DNA from: an uncultured bacterium
GTDB taxonomy: Bacteria > Patescibacteriota > Minisyncoccia > Phycocordibacterales > UBA9973
Assembly (NCBI GenBank): GCA_903838985.1
Contig: CAIMAO010000006.1
Coordinates: 1 to 44,125 of the forward strand
Direction of reading: 5' to 3'
Length of the DNA: 44,125 nt
The position numbers and the translations under genes were made by a program. Below are positions 8,486 to 16,058 of the stretch, piece after piece. The notes beneath the pieces were generated by a model. The model was not told the origin of the DNA. It did no database searches and worked only from the letters and a program-made list of their open reading frames with translations. How positions within the stretch are numbered: position 1 is the first letter of the stretch; the number at the start of each line of letters is the position of its first letter.

Positions 8486-8582
8486 CTAAAAATAGAAAAA
8501 CAAAAATTTTAAGAGTCGTGGGTCCCCTGTCCTTATGACTCCGAGGGCGAAGGCTCATAAATTTTTCGTTTTTTATTTTTAG
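8486..8582. repeat. Palindromic element, core type A (copy 5)
   Basis: The arms CTAAAAATAGAAAAACAAAA and their approximate inverse (ending TTTTATTTTTAG) enclose the same core of about 45 bp as at 2064-2108 (AAGAGTCGTGGGTCCCCTG ... GACTCCGAGGGCGAAGGCT), with one base changed. It begins 4 bp beyond the MYG1-type gene's stop, where it could act as a terminator. Confidence 0.85.
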
Positions 8583-8586
8583 AAAA

Positions 8587-9474
8587 TTATTTCAAAGCTA
8601 GTTCTGCTAATTTGATAGCTCCTTCTTTTGATTTCGCCACTGCCATAAATAATCCTTTGTGACAAAAAACTGCATCAGATACTCCTGTAATTTTTTGTAA
8701 TTCTTCATCACGAAGCCCTCCCCAAGCACTTGGAAAATCTTTTCTATTTTTGAAAGTTTTTGGATCATCTTTCATTGCTTTAACTCCCCAAAAATTATCA
8801 CTACTCCTTGGATAAATTACAAAAAGAGGTTCAGGAAAATTATTTAATGTAAATTCATAAGGATAATTTTTATCAAAAATAATTATCCTTTTATCTTCTG
8901 TGCTTTGATAAACTGAAATTACTTCTTCTTCAGCTATAACAGAATCTTTAACTTGAATAATTTCACGTGACAAAACTTCCTTTGCAATTTTTACACTTTT
9001 TAAAAACATTTCATCATTGCTCAAATTAGTTTCACGCCAAGTTGGACGCATTGAATAAAAAAAATGTTGAATAAAATAAGGAGAAATACTATGTTTATTT
9101 TCAACTAAGTCGAAACCATTATCAGCGGCATCTATAGGAGCCACTATATGTTCATCTACTATCTGTGCTATCTTTTCTCCACCTGATAACTCTGCTCCAA
9201 ATTTCTTCCAGACTAAACCAAAAGAAGAATATATAATATTTTCGTATCTTTTTTCTTTAAAAGAAGCTTGATGATGATCAAATCTATTCTTTTCTTCATC
9301 ATATACGCCACCAACATCAAAAACATAATCTCCTTCATTTATTATTTCAGGATCACGAGTACGAATTATTTCAAAACTTTCACCCTTTTTTTCTAATAAC
9401 ATAGAAAGTGTTGCCGCTGCAAAAATATCGTCTGCATGAAAAGATCCATTGTGTGTGACAAGTTTTTTTATCAT
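8587..9474 (-). CDS. MYG1-family metal-dependent hydrolase/exonuclease (UPF0160)
   Basis: A protein of about 296 aa in the DHH-like MYG1 family. Motifs are KLVTHNGSFHADDIFAAA (N-terminal metal site), FDVGGVYDEEKNRFDHHQ (second histidine/aspartate cluster) and, near the C-terminus, PSAWGGLRDEEL and VFCHKGLFMAVAKS. The eukaryotic homologue MYG1 is a 3'-5' RNA exonuclease; the bacterial role is inferred from family only. The start at 9474 avoids overlap with the DedA gene; MDTNNK at 9492 is a possible alternative start overlapping it by 14 bp. It lies directly downstream of the DedA gene, so the two may be co-transcribed. Confidence 0.87.
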   Translation of the reverse strand: MIKKLVTHNGSFHADDIFAAATLSMLLEKKGESFEIIRTRDPEIINEGDYVFDVGGVYDEEKNRFDHHQASFKEKRYENIIYSSFGLVWKKFGAELSGGEKIAQIVDEHIVAPIDAADNGFDLVENKHSISPYFIQHFFYSMRPTWRETNLSNDEMFLKSVKIAKEVLSREIIQVKDSVIAEEEVISVYQSTEDKRIIIFDKNYPYEFTLNNFPEPLFVIYPRSSDNFWGVKAMKDDPKTFKNRKDFPSAWGGLRDEELQKITGVSDAVFCHKGLFMAVAKSKEGAIKLAELALK

Positions 9475-9478
9475 TTTA

Positions 9479-10099
9479 TTATTTGTGTCCATCTCCATTA
9501 ATACCATTTTTAAAATATTCGTAAAAAGTATAAAGCGAAGAAACGATCTTATCAAAAAGAAGAAATACTATTATTAAACCAAGAATAACAAGAGAAAACT
9601 TGCCTATTTCTTTACTTATAGAAATAGCTGTCTGACTAAAAAAGAAACCTAAGGATAAAAGAACTGGAGCCCAAATAATAGTGGAAATAAATTCAGCTTT
9701 CAAGAAAGTTTTCAAACTAGTTTTTGTGTATCCAGAAAATAAAATAACTATATAATTCGTACCCATAATGAATTTAGAAAGAAAAATTGACCAAAATGGT
9801 TTTTGTCTAAACCTTGGCATAATATAAGATACTCTCCTTTCTATATATTGGAAAAATTTACTATAACTGTATTTTTCATTAACTAATTCTCCTATATAAT
9901 ACAAAATAAATGTTTTTACAAAACTACCTGAAAAAATTAAAATTAATGAAAGTGTAAAATCTAGCGCTCCCAAATAACAAAGCACTCCTGTCGTGATGAC
10001 TACGACTTCACCTTCAAAGATGAGACCAAGAAAAATAACAGCATAAGCTAATATTTGATGATGCTCCACTAAAGCACTTAAAAATTTGACTGTATACAT
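9479..10099 (-). CDS. DedA-family (VTT domain) membrane protein
   Basis: A 206-aa protein with about five hydrophobic segments. The N-terminal re-entrant-loop region has VIFLGLIFEGEVVVITTGVL, matching the DedA motif with its acidic residue, and the second half has FLSKFIMGTNYIVILFSGY, the counterpart of the F/YxRFxPxxR/G motif with K in place of arginine. DedA proteins translocate phospholipids or C55 lipid carriers across the inner membrane; that role is inferred here. The C-terminus runs into the MYG1 start region. The ATG is preceded by a small palindrome at 10100-10165. Confidence 0.8.
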   Translation of the reverse strand: MYTVKFLSALVEHHQILAYAVIFLGLIFEGEVVVITTGVLCYLGALDFTLSLILIFSGSFVKTFILYYIGELVNEKYSYSKFFQYIERRVSYIMPRFRQKPFWSIFLSKFIMGTNYIVILFSGYTKTSLKTFLKAEFISTIIWAPVLLSLGFFFSQTAISISKEIGKFSLVILGLIIVFLLFDKIVSSLYTFYEYFKNGINGDGHK

Positions 10100-10165
10100 C
10101 CCAGTACTAAAATTTTAAATTGTTAATAATATGATTCATTTGTTTTTCTAAAAAATTTAGTACGG
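10100..10165. repeat. AT-rich inverted repeat between the DedA gene and yqeY
   Basis: AGTACTAAAATTTT (10103-10116) is mirrored by AAAAAATTTAGTAC near 10149-10162, with an AT-rich loop of about 30 bases. It lacks the GC-rich core of the other palindromes. It could be a terminator for yqeY or a decayed element. Confidence 0.5.
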
Positions 10166-10175
10166 GACAGGTAAA

Positions 10176-10625
10176 TTAAAATAATGCATCCACAACTTCT
10201 TTCACTGCTCCTCCATCTGCTTTACCTTTTAATTCTTTCATTAGAGCTTGCATCAACAAACCTTTCTTTGTCACATCATTTATGCCGAGCTCTTCTTTTT
10301 TATTTTTTGCAATTTTTTCAATTTCACTCTTTTCCATCAATTTCGGCAAATATTTCTCTAAAATAGCTAGTTGCGCTTCTTCAACTTTTACCAAATCTTC
10401 TCTATTACCCTTTTTGAATTGTTCTATAGAATCTTTTCTTTGTTTTGAAAGACGAGTAATAACAGCTATGGCTTCTTCGTCATTTAAAAATTCTTGAGGT
10501 TTCCTATTTTTTGAAACAAGTTCATTTGTAAAAGCAGAAACCATGGCACGCAACGTCTCAAGCAAAACAGTATCTTTTGCCAACATTGCTTCTTTTATAT
10601 TGTTTTTAATTTGTTCATGTAACAT
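10176..10625 (-). CDS. yqeY: GatB/YqeY domain protein
   Basis: A 149-aa YqeY protein consisting only of the helical tail domain also found at the GatB C-terminus. Motifs are MLHEQIKNNIKEAMLAKD, LETLRAMVSAFTNE, ITRLSKQRKDSIEQFKKG and LEKYLPKLMEKSEIE, ending in ADGGAVKEVVDALF. It is thought to bind tRNA or tRNA-charging complexes; the function in detail is unknown. Full length. Downstream lies the DedA gene on the same strand, separated by an inverted repeat. Confidence 0.92.
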   Translation of the reverse strand: MLHEQIKNNIKEAMLAKDTVLLETLRAMVSAFTNELVSKNRKPQEFLNDEEAIAVITRLSKQRKDSIEQFKKGNREDLVKVEEAQLAILEKYLPKLMEKSEIEKIAKNKKEELGINDVTKKGLLMQALMKELKGKADGGAVKEVVDALF

Positions 10626-10661
10626 GTTAATAAAGTAATATTATTTTTATAATGCACACAT

Positions 10662-10775
10662 AAAATAAAGCTTTATTTTTGCTCTACTCGTCGCTCAAGA
10701 AAATAATAATAGGAATACCTCTTTTATTTTCTAAGCTCCTGCGCAAGGCATTCTAAAAACAATATTCCTTTATTA
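10662..10775. repeat. Complex inverted-repeat cluster upstream of the exonuclease gene
   Basis: It contains a perfect 18-bp palindrome (10662-10679, centred on AAGCTT) and nested inverted repeats AGAAAATAA/TTATTTTCT (10698-10732) and AATAGGAATA/TATTCCTTTATT (to 10775), with GC-richer pieces CTACTCGTCGCTC and GCTCCTGCGCAAGGC. It resembles a decayed palindromic element. The 180-bp gap holds no gene. Confidence 0.5.
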
Positions 10776-10805
10776 ATTATAACAAAGTTGTGCTAAAATA
10801 GCACT

Positions 10806-11522
10806 ATGAATAACATTATATTTTTCGACACTGAAACCACGGGAAATACAGAAAAAGATTTTTTATGTCAAATCGCTTATAAAAATGGAGCTAAAAATTT
10901 TACTGGCCTTTATAAGCCACCAGTTAAAATTCCACCTGAAGTTTCAGCGATACATCACATTACAAATAAGATGGTAGAAGATAGTCCAACCTTTACTGAA
11001 AGCAATGATTTTAAAACCATAAAAGAACTTTTTGAAAATAAAGATTCTGTTGTCGTAGCACACAATGCACCATTTGATTTGATGATAATAAAAAAAGAAG
11101 GCATAATTCCTGCTAATTTTATTTGTACATTAAGACTTTCTCGATATTTAGATCCTGAAGAAAAAATAGAAAAATACAACCTTCAATATTTGCGATACTT
11201 TTTAGAAATAGAGATAGAAGCCACAGCTCATGATGCACTTGGTGATGTTTTAGTGTTAGAAAAATTATTTGAAAGACTCAAAAAGAAAATTATAGAGCAA
11301 GAAAAAATAAGCGAAGATGAAGCCATTAAAAAAATGATAGAAATATCTTCAAAACCTTCAATATTTAAAACTATGAAATTTGGTAAATATAATGGTAAAA
11401 AAATAGAAGATATATTAAGAAGTGACCGTGGATATTTAGAATGGCTTTTAGCTCAAAAACTTGAAAGTGATCAAATAGATGAAGATTGGATTTATACTTT
11501 ACAAAATTATTTAGGGAAATAA
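10806..11522 (+). CDS. DEDDh 3'-5' exonuclease (DnaQ-like) with C-terminal DUF3820-type domain
   Basis: A 238-aa protein. The exonuclease domain, residues 1-160, has ExoI IIFFDTETTG, ExoII VVAHNAPFDLMII (about 79-91) and ExoIII HDALGDVLVLEKL (about 142-154), so all DEDDh acidic residues and the histidine are present. Residues about 190-238 (TMKFGKYNGKKIEDI, YLEWLLAQ) match the short domain often fused to such nucleases (DUF3820 or related). It may proofread or trim DNA 3' ends. rmuC follows 4 bp downstream, suggesting a DNA-repair operon. TAAAAT lies 6 bases before the ATG inside the palindrome GTGCTA-AAA-TAGCAC. Confidence 0.88.
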   Translation: MNNIIFFDTETTGNTEKDFLCQIAYKNGAKNFTGLYKPPVKIPPEVSAIHHITNKMVEDSPTFTESNDFKTIKELFENKDSVVVAHNAPFDLMIIKKEGIIPANFICTLRLSRYLDPEEKIEKYNLQYLRYFLEIEIEATAHDALGDVLVLEKLFERLKKKIIEQEKISEDEAIKKMIEISSKPSIFKTMKFGKYNGKKIEDILRSDRGYLEWLLAQKLESDQIDEDWIYTLQNYLGK

Positions 11523-11526
11523 AAAT

Positions 11527-12573
11527 ATGGAAAATATTTTAATAATTATAATAGCTATTTTAGTGGGGGGTATCGTAGCCTATTTTTTATTTGGTAGAAA
11601 GGAAGAAAAAAAAGAACAAAATGATACAGGATTAAACCTCATACTTACTCAATTAAATGAACTTTCTAGAACAGTTGATAATAAACTCGGTGAGTCACAC
11701 AAACAAGTGCAAGAAAGCTTAAAATTTCATTCATCTCAATCAAACGAAATAATTCGTGATGTCACAGAAAGACTCACAAGATTAGACGAGACAAACAAAC
11801 AAGTAATATCCTTTGCTGATCAACTTCAAAGCTTGCAAGACGTTTTAAAAAATCCAAAACAACGTGGAATATTGGGTGAATACTATTTAGAAACAGTTTT
11901 AAAAAATGTCCTTCCTCCTGGAAGTTATCAAATGCAATATCCATTCCCCGATGGCACCATTGTGGACGCTGTAGTATTCGTAAAAGATAAAATAATTCCT
12001 GTAGATTCAAAATTCTCACTTGAGAATTACAACAAAATGGCAGAAGAACAAAATGTAGCTGAAAAGAAAAAATTAGAAACAATTTTTGTTAATGATCTTA
12101 AAAATAGAATCGTTGAAACTGCAAAATATATTCAACCAGGTAAAGGCACGACTGATTTCGCATTTATGTTTATTCCGCATGAAGCCATATATTATGATCT
12201 TCTCACCAACAAAGTCGGAGCCGGAGATGAAAATGAAAATTTGATCCAACGTGCAGCGGGAAAATATAAAGTGATAATTACATCCCCTACTTCTTTTCTC
12301 GCATATTTACAAACTGTTTTGCAAGGACTCAAGGCTTTAAAAATAGAAGAGTCTGCAAAAGAAATAATTAAAAAAGTTGAAGACTTAGGAAAACATTTAA
12401 AATCTTTCGATGAATATCACGACAAGCTCGGCAATGCCTTAGGCACTGTCGTAAATCATTACAATGCATCAAATAAAGAATTAAAAAAGATAGATAAAGA
12501 TGTGCTTCGCATCTCTGGCACTTCACCTGAACTTTCTACCCTATCAATAGAAAAACCTAGAACAGAAGAATAA
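11527..12573 (+). CDS. rmuC: DNA recombination protein RmuC
   Basis: A 348-aa protein that limits recombination at inverted repeats in E. coli and has a predicted restriction-endonuclease-like fold. The N-terminus has one membrane segment (IIIIAILVGGIVAYFLF), then a coiled coil (about 30-100), then the RmuC domain with NPKQRGILGEYYLETVL, YPFPDGTIVDAVV, IPVDSKFSLENY and FMFIPHEAIYYDLL, and GLKALKIEESAKEI near the end. It begins 4 bp after the exonuclease stop, so the two are surely co-transcribed. Its presence is notable in a region full of palindromes. Confidence 0.93.
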   Translation: MENILIIIIAILVGGIVAYFLFGRKEEKKEQNDTGLNLILTQLNELSRTVDNKLGESHKQVQESLKFHSSQSNEIIRDVTERLTRLDETNKQVISFADQLQSLQDVLKNPKQRGILGEYYLETVLKNVLPPGSYQMQYPFPDGTIVDAVVFVKDKIIPVDSKFSLENYNKMAEEQNVAEKKKLETIFVNDLKNRIVETAKYIQPGKGTTDFAFMFIPHEAIYYDLLTNKVGAGDENENLIQRAAGKYKVIITSPTSFLAYLQTVLQGLKALKIEESAKEIIKKVEDLGKHLKSFDEYHDKLGNALGTVVNHYNASNKELKKIDKDVLRISGTSPELSTLSIEKPRTEE

Positions 12574-12589
12574 AAAAAAATATTACTTT

Positions 12590-12618
12590 TTGACTTATAT
12601 ACAAAATACATATATAAT
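12590..12618 (+). promoter_or_regulatory. Promoter for the GreA-domain gene at 12668
   Basis: TTGACT at 12590-12595, a 17-base spacer, TATAAT at 12613-12618. It predicts a 5' untranslated leader of about 40 bases. Confidence 0.75.
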
Positions 12619-12667
12619 GTAACTGAATTCAATAGTTATTCTTTCATTTAATGATTGGGTCTTACAT

Positions 12668-13228
12668 ATGGAAAGTACCATAGAAATATCTTCTGGATAC
12701 TCTGTGAAAACAGATGTAAAATTGGCAATAGTAAATATTCTCTCTGGAGGAGGTTACATACTGCCATGCACACAAAGATTGCTCAATAATTTTATTCAAG
12801 CTTTTGAAGAGCTTACAAGAAAATTGGGTAATTCTATGATTTCTGATCAAAATTACCTCGATGATTTAAAAAAAATAAAAATATTATCGAGAATGACTCC
12901 GTACAACCCAGAAAATTTTTCCAAAAAGGTTGTTAAATTGGGTAATGCGGTTTGGATCAGAATTGACAAAAGAGAACCAACTCTTTTTTTATTAGATGGT
13001 GCAGCAATTTCCAGAGAGATTTTACCGGTTAGTAAACAATTTATTTCAATTTCTTCTCCTCTCGGAAAGTCTATTTACAATCAAAAAAAATCCACTATCG
13101 GAAATTTCAATGTAAATGGAAAAATTCACAAATTTAGGATTGAAGAGATACTTTCATACGAAGATGCCAAAGAACAATTTTTTGGCAGAGAAAAAGGGAA
13201 ATTTAAAATATTTCCCATAGCTAGTTGA
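12668..13228 (+). CDS. Protein with GreA/GreB-type C-terminal (FKBP-like) domain
   Basis: A 186-aa protein. Residues about 125-175 (ISISSPLGKSIYNQKK, then GNFNVNGKIHKFRIEEIL) match the C-terminal domain of Gre factors, which docks on the RNA polymerase secondary channel rim. The N-terminal 120 residues are not a Gre coiled coil: they include a basic/helical segment (AFEELTRKLGNSMIS) and LSRMTPYNPENFSKKVVKLG. It could be an Rnk-like polymerase-binding or antagonist protein. It differs from the real greA at 31887. It has its own promoter and a strong terminator. Confidence 0.65.
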   Translation: MESTIEISSGYSVKTDVKLAIVNILSGGGYILPCTQRLLNNFIQAFEELTRKLGNSMISDQNYLDDLKKIKILSRMTPYNPENFSKKVVKLGNAVWIRIDKREPTLFLLDGAAISREILPVSKQFISISSPLGKSIYNQKKSTIGNFNVNGKIHKFRIEEILSYEDAKEQFFGREKGKFKIFPIAS

Positions 13229-13237
13229 TTTAAATTT

Positions 13238-13277
13238 AAAAATGCGTAGATCCCCATGAAAGGAGCTACGCATTTTT
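13238..13277 (+). terminator. Terminator after the GreA-domain gene
   Basis: The hairpin AAATGCGTAG ... CTACGCATTT with a T-run lies 10 bp after the stop codon. Confidence 0.9.
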
Positions 13278-13299
13278 CTATTTTATGTTATATTTTCTC

Positions 13300-13311
13300 C
13301 ATGGCCCTATC
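13300..13311 (+). pseudogene. Possible 5' remnant of a tRNA-Glu gene
   Basis: CATGGCCCTATC equals the start of the intact tRNA-Glu(CTC) with its two upstream bases at 20741-20752. The match then breaks off into a family B repeat. It may be the broken end of the original tRNA locus. Twelve bases could also match by chance, so this is tentative. Confidence 0.35.
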
Positions 13312-13314
13312 CCT

Positions 13315-13342
13315 CCTACGCTAAAGCTACGGACGGGCAAGC
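13315..13342. repeat. Short GC-rich repeat, family B (copy 2)
   Basis: CCTACGCTAAAGCTACGGAC followed by GGGCAAGC matches 5425-5455. It lies directly after the 12-bp tRNA-like remnant at the left edge of the island. Confidence 0.75.
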
Positions 13343-13374
13343 GTCTATAAATTGACAATTTTTATATCAAAATT

Positions 13375-13446
13375 GGCCCTATCGTCTAACGGTTAGGACG
13401 TATCCTTCTCAAGGATAAAATCAGAGTCCGATTCTCTGTAGCCCTT
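13375..13446 (+). pseudogene. tRNA-Glu(CTC) copy with altered 3' acceptor arm (probable attachment site)
   Basis: Bases 13375-13441 match the intact tRNA-Glu(CTC) at 20744-20810 with a single difference in the D loop (GGTTA versus GGCTA). The anticodon stem TATCC/GGATA presents CTC, and the T arm is intact. The 3' acceptor strand is TAGCCCT instead of TAGGGTC, so it cannot pair with 5' GGCCCTA. The gene therefore looks defective, or is the element-side half of an attachment site. The tyrosine recombinase starts 115 bp downstream. Confidence 0.75.
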
Positions 13447-13561
13447 ACGTAATAACGATATTTCTCATAAAAAAACTCGGAAAAAATATTCCCCTTTGGG
13501 AACATGTTATATAAATTGAATAAAAAAATCTAATAAACTTATTTCAAGTAATAAAATTTTC

Positions 13562-14461
13562 ATGGATAACATAAAAATGTTAGCCCAAAAATTCTATGAT
13601 TACTCGGTGTCAATTCGTGGTTATAAAAAAGACACGATTATAAGGTATAAACATTCAATAAATTTTTATTGTACGTTTACAAAAATAAATAATATAAGTG
13701 AAGTAACTGAAGAAAATATCCGTGCATTGTTCTTTTATGGTAGAACAAAAAGAAACTGGTCTGTAAATACTTTTCTTTGTTATCATAAATCCTTGCTCGT
13801 ATTTTTCCGTTGGTGCATAGATCAAGGTTTTATGAAACAGATAAATCCCCTTTTGAGTATAGAAAAACCCAAGTTAGAAAAAAGTTTACCAATAAAACTA
13901 ACAAAACAAGAAACTCTTAAACTATTAGAAATAGTTGATAACTATCCTTGGCCTTGTAAATTTTTAAGATATAGAAATTACGCAATTTTTGCCACTTTTA
14001 TATTCTGTGGATTAAGAAAAATGGAATTATTAAATCTTAAATATTCTGATATAGATATTGAAAATCTTTCAGTTTTTGTAAAGAATGGAAAAGGTAATAA
14101 AGATCGTATAATACCGATGAATCAAAAACTAGCAACAATTCTTACTAGATATGTTGAAGAAAGAAATAAGCTTAAAAAAACTTGCCCAGAATTTTTTACA
14201 TCTTATACTCACAATATGGGACTTTCTGATACTGGAATAAAGAACCTAACAAAGATAATCCAAAAATCATCTGAAACAAAATTTTGTTTACATAAATTAA
14301 GAAGTAGCTTTGCTTGTCTTATGCTTCAAGGAGGCTGTGATATCTATTCCCTTTCAAAAATGATGGGGCATACGTCAATCTCAACAACTCAAATTTATTT
14401 ATACAGTTCATTAGAAAATTTACGTACGCAAATAGCTAAACACCCACTTAACGATATATAA
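13562..14461 (+). CDS. Tyrosine recombinase / integrase (XerC/D-like)
   Basis: A 299-aa protein. The N-terminal SAM-like core-binding domain covers about 1-105 (YDYSVSIRGYKKDTIIRYK ... LLVFFRWCIDQGF). In the catalytic domain the first arginine is in FCGLRKMELLNLKYSDID (about 151), lysine follows in KNGKGNKDRIIPM, then the H-x-x-R box LHKLRSSFA (about 243-246), MMGHTSIS (second histidine, about 269) and the nucleophile region TTQIYLY (about 277). All catalytic residues are present. Its position beside a tRNA-Glu repeat indicates that it integrates the island. TAAAAT lies 4 bases before the ATG. Confidence 0.9.
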   Translation: MDNIKMLAQKFYDYSVSIRGYKKDTIIRYKHSINFYCTFTKINNISEVTEENIRALFFYGRTKRNWSVNTFLCYHKSLLVFFRWCIDQGFMKQINPLLSIEKPKLEKSLPIKLTKQETLKLLEIVDNYPWPCKFLRYRNYAIFATFIFCGLRKMELLNLKYSDIDIENLSVFVKNGKGNKDRIIPMNQKLATILTRYVEERNKLKKTCPEFFTSYTHNMGLSDTGIKNLTKIIQKSSETKFCLHKLRSSFACLMLQGGCDIYSLSKMMGHTSISTTQIYLYSSLENLRTQIAKHPLNDI

Positions 14462-14479
14462 AAACATTTATTGAGATTT

Positions 14480-15001
14480 CTAAAATTTCATTTGTTCTCT
14501 TATTTTTTTTATGCGTGCTATTATTCTTTCTCTTTCTTCTGAAGAAACAATGGTTTCTTCTTTAAGAGTTCTTCTTTGTTGCCCAAAAGAAGCCCCCTTT
14601 TCTTCCATTTGGATACCCCTTTTAGATTCAAGGGGTACTCTTTTAGACACCCCTTTAGCAGAGTAAAAACTATTATTTTTTCCCCAAATATCATTATTTA
14701 TTGAATAAACATTTACATTTTGTGGTCCACCGTTAGTCATAGTTAATTTTTTACCACGGTATATAATCAACTCGCTAGTAATAAGAAAATCTCTTGCCTT
14801 TTTTAATGCCTTGCTTCCTATTTTCAATTTATCTTTCATCAACTTATCACTTGCATAACATAAACCACCTTTATCTTCGCCAGTACGTCTTTTTATCTGT
14901 AAATATACAGCTTGTTCAGTTGCAGACAAATGATCAACAATGTAATAAGGTATTATTGCAAAATATTTTTTCTTATTTTGTTGTTGTGTCAGCTCATTCA
15001 T
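14480..15001 (-). CDS. Winged-helix (HTH_36-like) protein, probable replication or regulatory protein of the island
   Basis: A 173-aa protein. Residues about 12-85 fit a helix-turn-helix domain of the plasmid/phage replication-initiator type: YFAIIPYYIVDHLSATEQAVY, LQIKRRTG, LCYASDKLMKDKLKIGSKALKK, ITSELIIYRGK. The middle is low-complexity (KGVSKRVPLESKRGIQMEEKG) and a basic helical tail follows. It converges on the integrase with 18 bp between the stops. Its role as initiator versus excision/regulatory factor is not decidable from sequence. Confidence 0.65.
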   Translation of the reverse strand: MNELTQQQNKKKYFAIIPYYIVDHLSATEQAVYLQIKRRTGEDKGGLCYASDKLMKDKLKIGSKALKKARDFLITSELIIYRGKKLTMTNGGPQNVNVYSINNDIWGKNNSFYSAKGVSKRVPLESKRGIQMEEKGASFGQQRRTLKEETIVSSEERERIIARIKKIREQMKF

Positions 15002-15127
15002 ATATTTTCTAAATATTAGAATCTAAAATTGACCTCTTGGGAGCTGATACCAAGAAGCCAGTTTTAGACACTAATTTTTTATTTTTTATAATTTTTGTTT
15101 TCATTAGATTTGCAGTTTATTAATCTA

Positions 15128-15179
15128 CACAATATCAAAAAAACCAACATCGTATGATGCTGGCTTTTTTGATATTGTG
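15128..15179. terminator. Long perfect hairpin, probable terminator or RNA stem
   Basis: CACAATATCAAAAAA pairs with TTTTTTGATATTGTG, with an inner stem CCAACATC/GATGCTGG. It would be a stem of more than 20 bp, symmetrical for both strands. It may end a transcript from the right, or be part of a structured RNA. Confidence 0.6.
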
Positions 15180-15185
15180 ACTATA

Positions 15186-15530
15186 AAGAATTAAAACTGA
15201 AATATCAAAATTGCATCAAACGATACATTTAATACCTCAGTTTTAATCCCTTCGGTTCATTCACTATTCATTGCTTTTTACAACTGCTATTGTGTTATGG
15301 TGCAGTTACCTCCGCAATAAACTCTGCTGAAGATGAAGAAAACTAGAAAGCATTTCTCCTAAAGAGAAACACTTGAAATTGTTGCGTGTATTTATAAAGG
15401 CAAACCCTTCCTTCTACTTAATATAGGCGGGTAACCACTCCTATACAAACATAATACACATCGGCAGATCCCGAAGATCCCCATTGCAATCTCAGTTACT
15501 TATAATGAAATAAAAGAACAATTACTATAA
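15186..15530. other. Gene-free, hairpin-rich stretch inside the island
   Basis: No convincing coding sequence. Inverted repeats follow one another: ATTAAAACTGA/TCAGTTTTAAT (about 15189-15250), GCAG ... CTGC around 15303-15333, TTTCTC-CTAAA-GAGAAA (about 15354-15370) and ATAGG ... CCTAT (about 15423-15444). The density suggests a structured RNA (strand uncertain) or a replication/transfer origin of the element. Confidence 0.4.
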
Positions 15531-15623
15531 TAATAATTCCAGTTAAAATCTAAGTCAAATTCACAAAAAGTGGAAAACTTTTATGTTATTTCAATTTGTT
15601 TCTCTGTTGGTATATAATATAAA

Positions 15624-15797
15624 CATAACTTAATAAGAAGTAGCCTAAACCATTGAGTAATTAGTGGCATGGTGAAAAATCCAACGAAGATAAAGAACTC
15701 CTAGTCAGAGTTTGCCTTCGTTGGTCGTATGGGGAAACTCATACGGATAGCCTAAGGGCTATCAATCTGGCTGGGAGCTTTTTGCGTTCTAGCCTAA
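15624..15797 (+). ncRNA. Candidate structured RNA upstream of the island's small membrane genes
   Basis: It follows a TATAAT box at 15613-15618. Four stems are visible: CCAACGAAG/CTTCGTTGG (15681-15724) enclosing AACTC/GAGTT; CGTATG/CATACG (15726-15745); GATAGCC-TAAG-GGCTATC (15746-15763); and GGCT/AGCC (15769-15794). The motif TAGCCTAA occurs three times (about 15642, 15748, 15790). It ends just before the ATG at 15805, so it may be a leader or an independent RNA. I do not recognise the class. Confidence 0.5.
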
Positions 15798-15804
15798 AAA
15801 TAAT

Positions 15805-16014
15805 ATGGAACAACTAAAACAGTATAAATATCTAATTTTAGTAATGTTAATAATTTTAGGTTTTTCTTTCTATTGGTTTTTATATTATCCGTATCACGTA
15901 ACTAAGTTGTGTATAGAATCTGCAGTAAACAAAACAAACACCCAATGGGGGGATCAAACAGATGTAAGATATTATTTTTGGAAATGTCAAAAACAATATG
16001 GATTAACTGATTAA
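15805..16014 (+). CDS. Small single-pass membrane protein
   Basis: A 69-aa protein. Residues about 8-28 (YLILVMLIILGFSFYWFLYY) are a membrane segment or signal anchor, followed by a short exported or periplasmic-like tail with two cysteines (LCIES, WKCQK). I see no known family. It directly follows the candidate structured RNA and precedes another membrane gene by 44 bp. Confidence 0.55.
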   Translation: MEQLKQYKYLILVMLIILGFSFYWFLYYPYHVTKLCIESAVNKTNTQWGDQTDVRYYFWKCQKQYGLTD

Positions 16015-16058
16015 AAAATTTGTAAAATAAATCAAAACAAAAACAGCAAAATTATTAT

